Source: Acidobacteriota bacterium (GTDB taxonomy: Bacteria; Acidobacteriota; Terriglobia; Acidiferrales; UBA7541). From it: 52,278 nucleotides of DNA. The stretch lies in contig QHYH01000118.1 of assembly GCA_003223215.1 (NCBI GenBank), positions 44,673 through 96,950 on the forward strand, given 5' to 3'. A program made the translations under genes and the position numbers. The notes under the pieces are model-generated. The model searched no databases. It had not been told where the DNA came from and worked only from the letters and a program-made list of their open reading frames with translations. How positions within the stretch are numbered: position 1 is the stretch's first letter; each line of letters begins with the position of its first letter. Below, one piece after another: positions 8,370 to 17,152 of the stretch.

Positions 8370-10718
8370 GTGAGCAAAGTCGCCTCTAAAACATTTTTTG
8401 TGGCGTATCTACTCATCGTTAGCCTAGTCGCCACAGCATGCAGCGGCGTGAAGGGTGGTACCACGGGTGGAAGTGGGGGCAGCGGAGGAAGCGGAGGAAG
8501 TGGTGGAAGCGGAGGTAGCGGCGGAACCTCATCCGGGCCGTTCACGATTGGGGGAACGGTAGTTGGGCTGAGCGGATCTGGGCTCGTGCTCGAAGACAAT
8601 GGCGGCGACGACCTGACGATCACGAAGACCGGCGTCTTCATCTTTAAGACCGCGATTGCCGGGGGAGGAGCTTATAAGGTTACCGTGAAAACGCAGCCCA
8701 CCACACCATCCCAAAATTGCAGCGTGACGAACGGCAACGGCACAGCCACGGCGAATGTAACGAACGTGCAGGTCACTTGCGGGAATATCTTCACGGTTGG
8801 CGGGTCCATTTCCGGCTTGATTGGAACGGGAATGGTATTGCAAGACAATGGCACGGACAACCTCGCAATCAACGGCACCGGCAATGTGAATTTCACCTTT
8901 GCGACGCCCCTGCCGGCCGGGGCTACCTATGCCGTGACGGTTCTTACGCAGCCTTCTAACCCGGCACAAACTTGCACTGTGCTGAACGGCACTGGGACGC
9001 TCAACACTAGCATTACCAACGTGCAAGTCATTTGTAATCAGCCGGCCTTCACCATCGGCGGTTCGGTTGTTGGCCTCGTTCCCGGTACAGGGAATACCGT
9101 CGAATTGCAAGACAACGCCGGTGACGATCTCTTCGTGACAGGAAACACAAGCTTTACATTCCCCACAACGGTTACGAACGGCGGCATTTACAACGTCTCG
9201 GTATTTTTGCAACCGACCAGCCAGCCCCAGCCATGCAACGTGTTTAATTACACGGGCATAGCAACGGCCAACGTGTCAGACGTCCTGGTCGATTGCCAGC
9301 ACAACGACTGGAATTGGACATCCTGGTATATCGGCGGCACAAACAAATCCAACAACTATTCCACAGCCGTGACCCCTCTTCCGACCCCGGATCTCAATAC
9401 TCCGGGCGGCAGAGACTTCGCCATGACCTGGAGCGACAGCTCCGGAAGGAAGTGGCTCTTCGGCGGCTTCGGGTTTCCCTTGATCTCGCCTTCAGGCGCC
9501 CAAATTCCCGGGTTCTTGAACGACCTTTGGTTTTGGGATGGCGTTTGGACACCGGTCAATGCCGGCCCTGCTATAAAAGGGACCTGGCCCGAACTGGAAG
9601 CCGAGGATGTGAACGGCTTTTACGGCACCCTGGGTACGGCCAGTCCCTCAAATACTCCCGGTTCGCGATGGGGCGGCGTGAGTTGGACCGATGCAACTGG
9701 GAACCTGTGGATGTTCGGTGGTCATGGATTTGCCGCCACCGGTTTAGACGCAGAACTGCTGAACGACGTCTGGGAGTTTGTTCCCGGTGCCACCTTCAAC
9801 GCTGATGGCAGCTTCCCCGGCACATGGATATGGCGCGGAGGATCGAACAGTTTCAATCAGAGCGGAGTCTATGGGACGCAAGGAACCGCCGCAGCAACGA
9901 ACCTACCGGGAGGACGCTGGGCTGCGGCAAACTTTGTGGACAACGCCGGAAATGTCTGGCTATTTGGCGGCCAGGGCGTAGACTCTGGCGGCACCATTGG
10001 GTTGCTCAACGACCTTTGGGAGTACAACAGTGCCAGCGGCCAGTGGACTTGGGTCTCAGGCGCGAACACTGCTAATCAAAATGGCGTTTACGGAACGCAG
10101 GGCACAGGAGCCGCAGCAACTGTTCCGGGCGGCCGCCAAGCTGGCGTCCTTTGGGTTGATTCTTCCGGAAATGTTTGGCTCTTTGGCGGATTCGGCCTTG
10201 ACTCGGCCGCCACCGGAACTCCCCAGGGTGCTATTCTCAACGATCTGTGGGAATTCAAGGGCGGCCAGTGGATTTGGATCTCTGGCGGAAATACGGCAAA
10301 TCAGAATGGCGTCTATGGCACCCAGACGGCAGCGGCGGCAGGGAATGTTCCGGGGTCGCGGTGGGGACCAGTGGGTTGGACGGATGCTTCCAATAACCTG
10401 TGGTTCTTCGGCGGCTGGGGATACGGCTCCAAAATCACGCAACCGACCGGATTCCTTAACGATATTTGGGAATACCAGCAGAGCAGCGGACAGTGGATTT
10501 GGTGGAAGGGCACCAGCAACGTCAACGAAAACGGCGCGTATCTTACCAACGGCATACCGTTTGTGAACAACCTGGCCGGCGGGCGCCGCGGGACAGCCAT
10601 ATGGCAACCAGACGCTTATCATTATGTCTGGATGTTTGGCGGAGAGGGCTATGACTCTAGTTCCGGAGCCCCTCCGGGCTACATGAACGACCTGTGGACC
10701 TATCTGCCCTTCCCGTGA
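8370..10718 (+). CDS. Large lipoprotein with GGS linker, three Ig-like repeats and Kelch propeller
   Basis: 782 residues, GTG start after AAGGAGAAATCA. The signal peptide ends in a lipobox-like VATAC with C24 as the lipidated cysteine. A (GGS)6 linker follows, encoded by six 9-bp DNA repeats. Residues about 55-310 hold three copies of a roughly 80-residue domain that begins FTIGGTVVGL or FTVGGSISGL, has LVLEDNGGDDL, and ends in a cysteine-bearing VQVTC strand, each copy with two cysteines. The C-terminal 460 residues carry Kelch-like blades with repeated WLFGG, LNDLWEY, and WTWVSGANTANQNGVYG motifs, as in galactose-oxidase-type propellers. No copper-radical active site is evident. It is probably displayed on the outer membrane as an adhesion or carbohydrate-binding protein. 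Function is inferred from fold only. Confidence 0.85.
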   Translation: MSKVASKTFFVAYLLIVSLVATACSGVKGGTTGGSGGSGGSGGSGGSGGSGGTSSGPFTIGGTVVGLSGSGLVLEDNGGDDLTITKTGVFIFKTAIAGGGAYKVTVKTQPTTPSQNCSVTNGNGTATANVTNVQVTCGNIFTVGGSISGLIGTGMVLQDNGTDNLAINGTGNVNFTFATPLPAGATYAVTVLTQPSNPAQTCTVLNGTGTLNTSITNVQVICNQPAFTIGGSVVGLVPGTGNTVELQDNAGDDLFVTGNTSFTFPTTVTNGGIYNVSVFLQPTSQPQPCNVFNYTGIATANVSDVLVDCQHNDWNWTSWYIGGTNKSNNYSTAVTPLPTPDLNTPGGRDFAMTWSDSSGRKWLFGGFGFPLISPSGAQIPGFLNDLWFWDGVWTPVNAGPAIKGTWPELEAEDVNGFYGTLGTASPSNTPGSRWGGVSWTDATGNLWMFGGHGFAATGLDAELLNDVWEFVPGATFNADGSFPGTWIWRGGSNSFNQSGVYGTQGTAAATNLPGGRWAAANFVDNAGNVWLFGGQGVDSGGTIGLLNDLWEYNSASGQWTWVSGANTANQNGVYGTQGTGAAATVPGGRQAGVLWVDSSGNVWLFGGFGLDSAATGTPQGAILNDLWEFKGGQWIWISGGNTANQNGVYGTQTAAAAGNVPGSRWGPVGWTDASNNLWFFGGWGYGSKITQPTGFLNDIWEYQQSSGQWIWWKGTSNVNENGAYLTNGIPFVNNLAGGRRGTAIWQPDAYHYVWMFGGEGYDSSSGAPPGYMNDLWTYLPFP
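8471..8524 (+). repeat. Six tandem 9-bp repeats encoding a GGS linker
   Basis: Six in-phase 9-bp units related to AAGCGGAGG lie inside the lipoprotein gene just after the lipobox. They encode a flexible Gly-Gly-Ser tether between the membrane anchor and the first Ig-like domain. Such short repeats can change copy number by slippage; a change of one unit keeps the frame. Confidence 0.85.
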
Positions 10719-10752
10719 GACGGTCGCTAGGAGCTTGAGGAACATTGGGACG

Positions 10753-10799
10753 GGAGCTTTCGCGGAAGTAAGGGGAAGGGATGAATCCGCGGAAGCTCC
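10753..10799 (+). terminator. Long hairpin downstream of Kelch lipoprotein gene
   Basis: A 14-bp stem pairs 10753-10766 with 10786-10799 with a single G-U wobble and a 19-base loop, 34 bp after the stop at 10718. Only three T residues follow, so it may be a Rho-independent terminator with a weak tail or an mRNA 3'-end stabiliser. A second, 6-bp stem (TTGGGG/CCCCAA, 10844-10868) follows. Confidence 0.5.
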
Positions 10800-11230
10800 T
10801 TTCCGCTCAGTTGGTGGTTCAGTCCGGGTTCCGTCCTCGGAATTTGGGGTCCCCCTGCGGTGCCCCAAGGTTTCACCGATATTTTCCCGCCTTTTGACGA
10901 AGTAAGCCATTCTCGCCTGCTCGCACCTCAAATCTGAGCCGCTCTTTGCTCTTAGGCAAGAATATGAGAATGTGGATATGCGCGTTGGCAACGTTAACTC
11001 GATGAAAAAAAGTTGGTTAGTGGTGCCAAGTCAGCTCCCTTGATCATGCTTCAGGAGCATGGTAGGAGATTCACCTAGATGGGCTTTCGTGTACTCACCG
11101 GATTGTGATGGAGGCCCGGCCTTCCTAGTCTGGATAGGTCCGTAATCCCGGAATCCACGGTTGTCGCTTGGGTGTGGGAACTGTGAAGGGCTTCGGGATC
11201 AAGTAAGCCTTCAGCAATCGAGGTGGTAAG
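10800..11230. promoter_or_regulatory. 0.4-kb upstream region of the EPS locus
   Basis: No supported gene is present before the first EPS gene at 11231. A small perfect hairpin CATGCT-TCAGG-AGCATG spans 11045-11061, and the ribosome site GAGGTGG precedes the ATG. The promoter of the EPS operon is expected here by position, but no convincing sigma70 or sigma54 element could be picked by eye. Confidence 0.3.
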
Positions 11231-11902
11231 ATGAAAGATGCACCTTATGCTGCCCATCCCGCAAACGTCCTGATTCTCACTCTGATTTTAAGCCCCGTGC
11301 CTGCCACGTGCGCGCGGGGCCAGGGAAACTCTCTTCACACCACAAAGCAGCAACATGTGGAAAACGTGAATTCGAGACTAAGTGGCCAACCCTCCTCGGA
11401 CCCGGTTAAGGCAAACTCTTCCTACATCATCGGGCCCGGCGACCTGCTAGCCATCAACGTACTTCACGAACCAGAGGTATCCCAGAGGATTCCAGTACGG
11501 ATGGACGGCAAAATCTCGATGCCACTCATCGGGGAAGTTCAAGCCAGTGGACTTGTGCCAGACGCTGTTCAGGCCAGCATTGCTCAAAAACTCCGTGATT
11601 ACATCAAAGACGCCGAGGTCACGGTGGTTGTTGAGGAAATAAAAAGCCGCCAATTCAGCGTCATGGGAGAAGTGGAACATCCGGGGTCATTCCCGCTGGT
11701 TAAACCAACGCGGGTGATGGATGGATTGGCCCAAGCAGGCGGTTTTCGCGACTTTGCCAAGGTCACCAAAATCCGTGTCCTAAGGCGTACTCGCGAGGGA
11801 ACCACGATTACCCTCCCGTTTAACTACAAGAACGTGTCCAAAGGCAAGGATGGCTCGCAGAACGTCGAGTTACAGCCAGGGGACACCATCATCGTGCCCT
11901 AA
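11231..11902 (+). CDS. Polysaccharide export protein (Wza/KpsD type, Poly_export plus SLBB)
   Basis: 223 residues, ATG preceded by GAGGTGG. A signal sequence covers about residues 10-32. Residues about 64-140 form the Poly_export domain (YIIGPGDLLAINVLHEPEVS, then VRMDGKISMPLIGEVQASG), followed by one SLBB domain (FSVMGEVEHPGSFPL ... DGLAQAGGFRDFA) and the usual ending LQPGDTIIVP. Classical Wza has about 380 residues and extra domains that form the outer-membrane helix barrel; this short type lacks them, so the adjacent beta-barrel protein may provide the pore. It is the first gene of the EPS operon; the next starts within 12 bp. No lipobox cysteine is visible in the signal. Confidence 0.9.
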   Translation: MKDAPYAAHPANVLILTLILSPVPATCARGQGNSLHTTKQQHVENVNSRLSGQPSSDPVKANSSYIIGPGDLLAINVLHEPEVSQRIPVRMDGKISMPLIGEVQASGLVPDAVQASIAQKLRDYIKDAEVTVVVEEIKSRQFSVMGEVEHPGSFPLVKPTRVMDGLAQAGGFRDFAKVTKIRVLRRTREGTTITLPFNYKNVSKGKDGSQNVELQPGDTIIVP

Positions 11903-11913
11903 CGGTGGCCCTT

Positions 11914-13257
11914 ATGAACTTCCGGAAGAAATCTTTTCTTCGGATTGCGGCCTCTTTTACGCTGATGGGAGTCCCGCTTGCGGTTCAAGGACAAGAACGG
12001 CCTGCCCCTAAAGAACCCGAAACCAATTCGCGATACGTAAGCGAGGAACCCGAAAACAGCGGATTAATTGTCGAGTTTCACAGCGCATCCAGCTGGGACA
12101 ACAACATTCTCGGGAACAACGCGCGCCGCCTGGAGGATTATGTGTTTGAAGAAGGCGCGCAGTTCAGTATTTGGGCCAACAAGCCCGAGTGGAGGGTCGG
12201 GCTGGACTACCGCCCCAACGCCTTGTTGTACCGGACAAACAGCGCCCTCAATCAAATCGACCAGCGCTTGGACTTTAACAACGAATTTTACGCGGCAAGA
12301 CACCTGATCTTCCGGTTAAGAGATTCCGTTGACTACGCGACCGGCGTGCTCGAGCCGCAGACGAATGGAGAGATATCTCTTCCTACTGGCGGTTCCCCCA
12401 ATCTCAACAGCACCATCATCACACCGTATGCTCGTCAGTTTGCCAACGACGCTTCGGGGGAAGCTGAATACCACATGAGCAACCGCAGTTCATTTCATTT
12501 CTCAGGAGGTTATGGATTCCGGCGCTTCACAGGCGCTGGAAATACAAACCCGGGCGTGGTTCCAAGCCTCTTCAACACACAAAGGGGCGGTGGCGGAGGC
12601 AGCTACGCCTATCGCGTGACCAGGCATTTCACGGCAGGTTTGGAATATCGATTCCAGGATTATAGATTCAGCCAGTCTTCTCGCGACGAAACGCACGGGG
12701 TGTTTTTGAGCGTGCTGTGGGATACCAGTCCGCATGTCACGCTCGCCCTTTTCGCCGGAGCGGAACATTCCGACTCCGAAGGACAATTCCTGATCCCCTC
12801 GACAAACCCTCTTCAACCGGGAAACGTTGTGACCACGCTGAGAACCACGCAATGGGGCCCGGGAGTGGGTGCGTCACTGACGTTTCGCTCCAATCAAACG
12901 GTGTTTCGCTTGACTGGCCAGCAACTGGTAGCAGATGGCGGGGGATTATTACCTGCAGTCACGAATTCCTTCGGGGGAGCAGAGGTCCGGCGCCGCATGG
13001 CCGGAACCTGGGATGCGGTGCTGACCGTGTCGAGTGGCAGATCCGTAGCCCTTCAAGGCCCCACGGGAAAGGGGAAGGTGGACACGCAGGCCGCAGGAAT
13101 GGCTATCGAGCACCCGCTTATTCAAAATCTGAGCCTCCATCTCGGGTACAACTACCTGCGCCAGCGCACGAATCAGTTTGTGCCCTTTGCATTCAATACA
13201 GACAGAGACCGGTTTACCGTAGGGCTTTTTTACCGCTCACATGAATACAGGTTTTAG
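11914..13257 (+). CDS. Outer-membrane beta-barrel protein of the EPS system
   Basis: 447 residues from ATG 11914 (a GTG at 11905 is the other option). A signal peptide ends near VQGQ. The mature chain alternates short amphipathic strands and turns (for example FHFSGGYGFRRF, AGLEYRFQDYRF, LHLGYNYLRQRTN) and ends HEYRF, the terminal aromatic residue recognised by the BAM machinery. This resembles the outer-membrane barrel proteins found beside Wza-like and GumC-like genes in XrtA-type EPS loci. Likely role is passage of the polymer through the outer membrane together with the short Wza-like neighbour. Exact barrel size cannot be stated. Confidence 0.8.
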   Translation: MNFRKKSFLRIAASFTLMGVPLAVQGQERPAPKEPETNSRYVSEEPENSGLIVEFHSASSWDNNILGNNARRLEDYVFEEGAQFSIWANKPEWRVGLDYRPNALLYRTNSALNQIDQRLDFNNEFYAARHLIFRLRDSVDYATGVLEPQTNGEISLPTGGSPNLNSTIITPYARQFANDASGEAEYHMSNRSSFHFSGGYGFRRFTGAGNTNPGVVPSLFNTQRGGGGGSYAYRVTRHFTAGLEYRFQDYRFSQSSRDETHGVFLSVLWDTSPHVTLALFAGAEHSDSEGQFLIPSTNPLQPGNVVTTLRTTQWGPGVGASLTFRSNQTVFRLTGQQLVADGGGLLPAVTNSFGGAEVRRRMAGTWDAVLTVSSGRSVALQGPTGKGKVDTQAAGMAIEHPLIQNLSLHLGYNYLRQRTNQFVPFAFNTDRDRFTVGLFYRSHEYRF

Positions 13258-13613
13258 ACAAGCGACGCAAGCGGCACTGGATGGCCTTGACGGCCGTCAG
13301 CGATTAGGGGGAATCCCTTTAGGCCGGCTTCAGGTATTTGCACCTATCCGGATGGGGAACGTCCCGGATTGTCCGTCAAGGCAGGGTCCATTAGGCTGCG
13401 TTCAAAGAGAGAGCCCACTTGAAGAGGGCTCGGGCAAGATCCGGGGAACAGTTCGACCGGAAACAGTTTCAGCGTTGCGATATCCGCCCTGTAGACCGCA
13501 GCAGCCCGCCGGGATTGCTAACTCCGGGCCCTACTCCGTTCGATGGCGGCGGAGGGCCACGGTACAGGAATCTGCAAGCGAAAGAGCCAGCGGCTAGGAG
13601 AGCGAGGTAAGAA
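13258..13613 (+). promoter_or_regulatory. Gene-free 0.36-kb spacer inside the EPS locus
   Basis: No credible gene; a 118-codon open frame here has no family features and mostly Arg/Gly/Pro content. A hairpin GAGCCC-9 bases-GGGCTC occurs at about 13409-13430, and a ribosome site GAGGTAAGA precedes the GTG at 13614. It may hold a processing site or a second promoter separating the outer-membrane pair from the inner-membrane assembly genes. Confidence 0.3.
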
Positions 13614-15161
13614 GTGGAAGTTCATCGCCAGTTGAACGTCGAAGAATATGTGGCGCTTTTGCTTCGCAGACGCTGGCTAATCCTCATCGCGGCCGTGCTG
13701 GGAACAGCTGCCGGCTTGGTTTTGTCGGTCGTTCTACCACCGCAATACACGTCGCACACCATGGTGCTGATAGAAGAGCCGGTGGTCTCAGACAGCTATG
13801 TCAAACCGGTCGTGAATGAAGATGTGAACCAGCGCTTAGCCAGCATGCAAGGGCAAATCCTGAGCCGGACAAGGCTCGAGGACCTGGTCGAGAAGTTCCA
13901 TCCGTATCCAAAGGAAGCGGGGCGGATGCCGATCGAGGCCATGATCGAACAGTTAAGGAAATCGATCAAAGTGGCGCCGCTAAATCCCATGCCCGGCACC
14001 TCGTCTCACGGACTGCCGGGCTTTACTGTGGACGTGACACTTGGCGAAGCAAAGCTTGCTCAGCAAATATGCACCGAAATCACCTCCATGTTCATGAACC
14101 AAAACATCCATCAACGCCAGAAGCAAGCAGAGGATACGACCGAGTTCTTAGCCAAACAGCTGGAGGAAGCCAAGACAAAACTGGATGAGCAGGACGCGCG
14201 GCTGGCTGCATTTCAAAGCCGGCACATGGGAGCGCTGCCGGACGATGAAAAGACCAATGTGACGCTGCTGGCGGGCACCACCACGCAACTGGAAGCCGTC
14301 ACCCAAAGCCTCAATCAGGCACGGCAGCAGAAGGCTTTCGTGGAATCTCTTCTAAACCAACAATTAGCGGATTTGAAGAAGACTCGAGACGGGCAGACCT
14401 CCAAGTCGCTCGAGCAACAGCTTAGCGACATGCACAATGAGCTTGCGGTGCTCGAGAGAAGGTATACGGACAAGCATCCGAAGGTGATCCAACTGAAGCG
14501 CGCGATAGCGCAACTGGAAAGTCAAATTGTGGCGATGCCTTCGAACCATCAGAACGCTGCGGGTGGACAGACTCCGGCGATCCCGGTGGCCGACACGCCG
14601 CAAATCCAGCAAGATCGCGCTCAGCTCCGCGAACTCGAACTGAGCATCGCGCAAAAAACGAAAGAGCAGGAAGACCTGCAGCACCAAATCCGCGTGCTAC
14701 AGGGACGAATCGAGTTGAGCCCAACAATCCAGCAGGAATTCAAGGCATTAACTCGCGACTATCAGACGGCGCTTAATTTTTACAACGATCTCCTCAAGGA
14801 ACGGAATGAGTCGCAGATGGCCACGACGCTCGAGAATCAGCAGCAAGCGGAGAGGTTTCGCATGCTCGATCCGCCGAGCTTGCCCGAGCAGCCTTCCTTC
14901 CCGAATCGCGAACTTTTCCTTCTAGGCGGCTTTTGCGCGGGACTGGCGCTGGGAGTCGGCATCGTCCACTTGTCCGAAGCTCGCGACAAGTCCATCCGAA
15001 GCCGGCGCGACGTCGAGATTTACCTCGGGGTCCCGACACTGGGGCTCATCTCCCACACAGGGAGCGCTGGCAAGATTCGTTATCTGAGCAATGCAGGAAT
15101 TCGCACGAGGCAGTCTGAATTAAGTCTGACACCTTCGTCTTGGAAAGAGCGAAATGTATAA
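13614..15161 (+). CDS. GumC/Wzz-type chain-length and export protein
   Basis: 515 residues, GTG start after GAGGTAAGA. Topology is that of polysaccharide co-polymerases: cytoplasmic N-terminus, membrane helix about 21-42 (WLILIAAVLGTAAGLVLSVV), a Wzz domain with QYTSHTMVLIEEP, a long periplasmic coiled coil (about 170-400, rich in Gln/Glu/Lys, including a KLDEQDARLAAFQSRHMGAL segment typical of XrtA-type proteins), the PxxP-like LPEQPSFPNRE before the second helix (about 434-453), and a short cytoplasmic tail. It has no fused kinase; that function is two genes downstream. It would control chain length and connect inner-membrane synthesis to the outer-membrane exporter. The next gene overlaps it by 8 bp. 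Confidence 0.92.
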   Translation: MEVHRQLNVEEYVALLLRRRWLILIAAVLGTAAGLVLSVVLPPQYTSHTMVLIEEPVVSDSYVKPVVNEDVNQRLASMQGQILSRTRLEDLVEKFHPYPKEAGRMPIEAMIEQLRKSIKVAPLNPMPGTSSHGLPGFTVDVTLGEAKLAQQICTEITSMFMNQNIHQRQKQAEDTTEFLAKQLEEAKTKLDEQDARLAAFQSRHMGALPDDEKTNVTLLAGTTTQLEAVTQSLNQARQQKAFVESLLNQQLADLKKTRDGQTSKSLEQQLSDMHNELAVLERRYTDKHPKVIQLKRAIAQLESQIVAMPSNHQNAAGGQTPAIPVADTPQIQQDRAQLRELELSIAQKTKEQEDLQHQIRVLQGRIELSPTIQQEFKALTRDYQTALNFYNDLLKERNESQMATTLENQQQAERFRMLDPPSLPEQPSFPNRELFLLGGFCAGLALGVGIVHLSEARDKSIRSRRDVEIYLGVPTLGLISHTGSAGKIRYLSNAGIRTRQSELSLTPSSWKERNV

Positions 15162-16110
15162 GAAGTTCTTTGGCTTGCGAGAAAGCCCGTTCAAAGTCAA
15201 CCCGGATCCGCGGTATTTGTTTTTGACGCCCGGGATTCAGGAAGCCTTGGCCAGTCTAGCCTACGGGATCCGGGGCAGGAGAGGCATTATCCTGCTGACC
15301 GGGGAAGTGGGCACGGGAAAGACGACCCTGATCCAGATGGTGTTGGACTGGCTCCGCCAGAACCGGGCGGCCACCGCTTTCATTTTCAACACGCACCTGA
15401 CGGTCTCCGAGCTGTTTGAGTGCATGATGGCAGACCTGGGGATTTCCTGCGAATCGCACTCCAAGAGCGAGATTCTGATACGTCTCAATCGCTGGCTGCT
15501 CGATCGGTACAGCCATGGGCAAACGGCGGTGCTGATTGTTGATGAGGCGCAGAGCCTCTCCGACCAAGTATTGGAGGAGATCCGGTTTCTCACGAACCTT
15601 GAAACCTCCACTGAAAAACTGTTGCAGGTGGTGCTGTCGGGACAGCCTGAACTCGAAGAGAGACTCAGGCAGCCCCACTTGCGTCAGTTACGCCAGCGAA
15701 TCACGGTGCGCTGCCGCACGAGCCCATTGTCGCTCGAAGAAACCCAAGGCTACATTGCGGAACGCTTGCGCATTGCCGGAGCCGGCAACGGACCACTGTT
15801 TTCCCGTGAGGCCATCGAGAGCATCTATCGCCACGCGATAGGGATCCCGCGTGTAATCAACGTGCTCTGCGAACATGCCCTGATCAATGCTTTCGCGGAT
15901 CAGGAAAAGACGGTTAGCGCTGCTCACGTCGAAGGCGTTGCTCATGAGTTTGAACTGGATCGGCCCATAGCCCCCCGGAGCACGAGTTCGGAAAACCCAA
16001 CGTCGGTTGAGAAAGTTTTGCGCGATCTGTCAACAGTCCTCGAGCGCATGCGCCAGCCTGTCCCTGTAGGCGTTGGATCCGGGAAGGAAAGCTATGAGCC
16101 GTATTCATGA
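15154..16110 (+). CDS. XrtA-type AAA ATPase (ExeA/general secretion pathway A-like)
   Basis: 318 residues, ATG overlapping the GumC-like gene. It opens with YKKFFGLRESPFKVNPDPRY, typical of ExeA-like ATPases and of the ATPase regularly found in exosortase-A EPS loci. Walker A is GEVGTGKTT (50-58), Walker B LIVDEAQ (D130, E131), with a sensor region LSGQPELEERL and arginine-rich LRQRITVRC after it. A C-terminal lid (VINVLCEHALINAFA) completes the AAA fold; the tail is short and lacks the peptidoglycan-binding domain of true ExeA. It probably acts at the inner-membrane face in assembly of the export complex. The kinase gene starts 17 bp before this one ends. Confidence 0.9.
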   Translation: MYKKFFGLRESPFKVNPDPRYLFLTPGIQEALASLAYGIRGRRGIILLTGEVGTGKTTLIQMVLDWLRQNRAATAFIFNTHLTVSELFECMMADLGISCESHSKSEILIRLNRWLLDRYSHGQTAVLIVDEAQSLSDQVLEEIRFLTNLETSTEKLLQVVLSGQPELEERLRQPHLRQLRQRITVRCRTSPLSLEETQGYIAERLRIAGAGNGPLFSREAIESIYRHAIGIPRVINVLCEHALINAFADQEKTVSAAHVEGVAHEFELDRPIAPRSTSSENPTSVEKVLRDLSTVLERMRQPVPVGVGSGKESYEPYS

Positions 16111-17002
16111 AGCCCTGAAGAGGGCGGAGGAGCAGAAACCGCCAGCCTGGAAGCCCTCCGAGCCGACTCCGCTCGGTTTTGGCGGCAATGTCAACACCGC
16201 GGTGGCTCGGGAAGCGTTGCATTCGCCCACACCCACGCCAAAAGGAATACCAACGGTAGGACGGGGCCTGCGACTTGAAGAATTGCGTCAGCGGTGCATC
16301 AAGCCGGGCTGGGAGTTGAATCCGGACTGCGACGTTTTCTCGACCAAACAGTCTTCGTCGCTTTGTGCCGAGCAGTTTAGAACTCTGCGCTCGCATCTCT
16401 ACCGGCTGCGAGAGAAAAATCCCATCCGAACGTTGCTGGTAACGAGCGCCCTGCCGGGAGAAGGAAAAACTTTTGTGGCCCTCAATCTGGCGCTGGCGAT
16501 CGCGCGTCAGCACGAGAGGAAGGCGTTGCTGATTGATGCGGACCTACGCGCTTCGAGTCTTCACGCGCGCCTGGGCGCGCCGGCGGCGCCGGGTTTGAGC
16601 GACTTCCTAGGCGCCAAAGTGGACGAATTCTCCATCTTGCAAGCCGATCCAAAATTCGAACTCTTCTTCGTTCCTGCCGGCCGGCCGGTACCCAACCCTT
16701 CCGAGCTGCTCGCAAACGGAATGCTGAAAGCGTTCATCCACGGGATAAGTCCGGTCTTTGACTGGGTGATCGTAGATGCGCCACCGGTTTTAGCGGTGGC
16801 CGACGCCGGAATCATTGCTGACTTCTGCGATGGAGTAATCGTGGTAGTCCGCGCCGGTGAGACAGCCCACAACCTCGTTAAGACGACGTTGCAAGAATTT
16901 CGTGGGAGCAATCTTCTGGGCGTTGTGTTGAACGGCGGCAGCGAAGCGGCGAATTACGGCGGTTACGCTTGTTCCGCCGGATTCGGACTGGCCAAGCGGT
17001 AA
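16094..17002 (+). CDS. CpsD/CapB-like tyrosine autokinase (BY-kinase)
   Basis: 302 residues from ATG 16094, after GGGAAGGAAAG; the protein then starts MSRIHEALKRAEEQ, the standard N-terminus of these kinases in XrtA-type loci. An upstream start would add only seven unrelated residues. Kinase motifs: Walker A in SALPGEGKTF (K125, T126), Walker A' ALLIDADLR (144-152), Walker B VIVDAPP (225-231). The C-terminus has only two tyrosines (NYGGYACSAG), so a multi-Tyr autophosphorylation cluster is absent or reduced. It would act with the GumC-like membrane protein as the split activator/kinase pair controlling polymer length and export. Confidence 0.92.
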   Translation: MSRIHEALKRAEEQKPPAWKPSEPTPLGFGGNVNTAVAREALHSPTPTPKGIPTVGRGLRLEELRQRCIKPGWELNPDCDVFSTKQSSSLCAEQFRTLRSHLYRLREKNPIRTLLVTSALPGEGKTFVALNLALAIARQHERKALLIDADLRASSLHARLGAPAAPGLSDFLGAKVDEFSILQADPKFELFFVPAGRPVPNPSELLANGMLKAFIHGISPVFDWVIVDAPPVLAVADAGIIADFCDGVIVVVRAGETAHNLVKTTLQEFRGSNLLGVVLNGGSEAANYGGYACSAGFGLAKR

Positions 17003-17088
17003 CGTCCAGACCGATGGGCCGTACGGACGGCAGCTTGCGTCCAGGCCCACACAACCTTCTTCCAGGGTCAGCCACTTGGGACTCTCAT

Positions 17089-17099
17089 GGCGGTAGCTT
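17089..17099 (+). promoter_or_regulatory. ops-like element before NusG paralogue
   Basis: GGCGGTAGCTT matches the core of the enterobacterial operon polarity suppressor (GGCGGTAGCGT) in ten of eleven bases. It lies 53 bp upstream of the start of a NusG-family specialised paralogue, inside the 150-bp gap after the kinase gene. In RfaH systems this sequence pauses RNA polymerase and recruits the NusG-like protein. Upstream, a GG-N10-GC pair (17025-17038) weakly recalls a sigma54 promoter and overlaps a GGACG/CGTCC inverted repeat. One further nine-base match occurs elsewhere (7499-7507, inside a gene), so chance cannot be excluded. Confidence 0.4.
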
Positions 17100-17152
17100 A
17101 GTCAATTCGTTGGACGTACCGGATGACAGGTAAGAGGTAGGCCTTCCTGCTT

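Noticed and set aside
8164-8373. 69-codon plus-strand open frame whose stop overlaps the Kelch lipoprotein start
   Set aside because: No ribosome site, no recognisable protein pattern, and it covers the hairpin region; the 4-bp overlap with the next start is probably chance.
10056-10991. 311-codon minus-strand open frame over the end of the Kelch lipoprotein gene
   Set aside because: It is antisense to a clear repeat protein, and its residues reflect the GC-rich repeats; no family features.
13241-13597. 118-codon plus-strand open frame in the spacer before the GumC-like gene
   Set aside because: Starts inside the outer-membrane barrel gene, composition is Arg/Gly/Pro-rich without secondary-structure pattern, and no homologous motif was recognised.
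17022-17040. Possible sigma54 promoter (GG-N10-GC) before the NusG paralogue
   Set aside because: Only the GG, GC and TTGC core fit; the rest of the consensus is missing and it overlaps an inverted repeat, so it is mentioned but not called as a separate feature.
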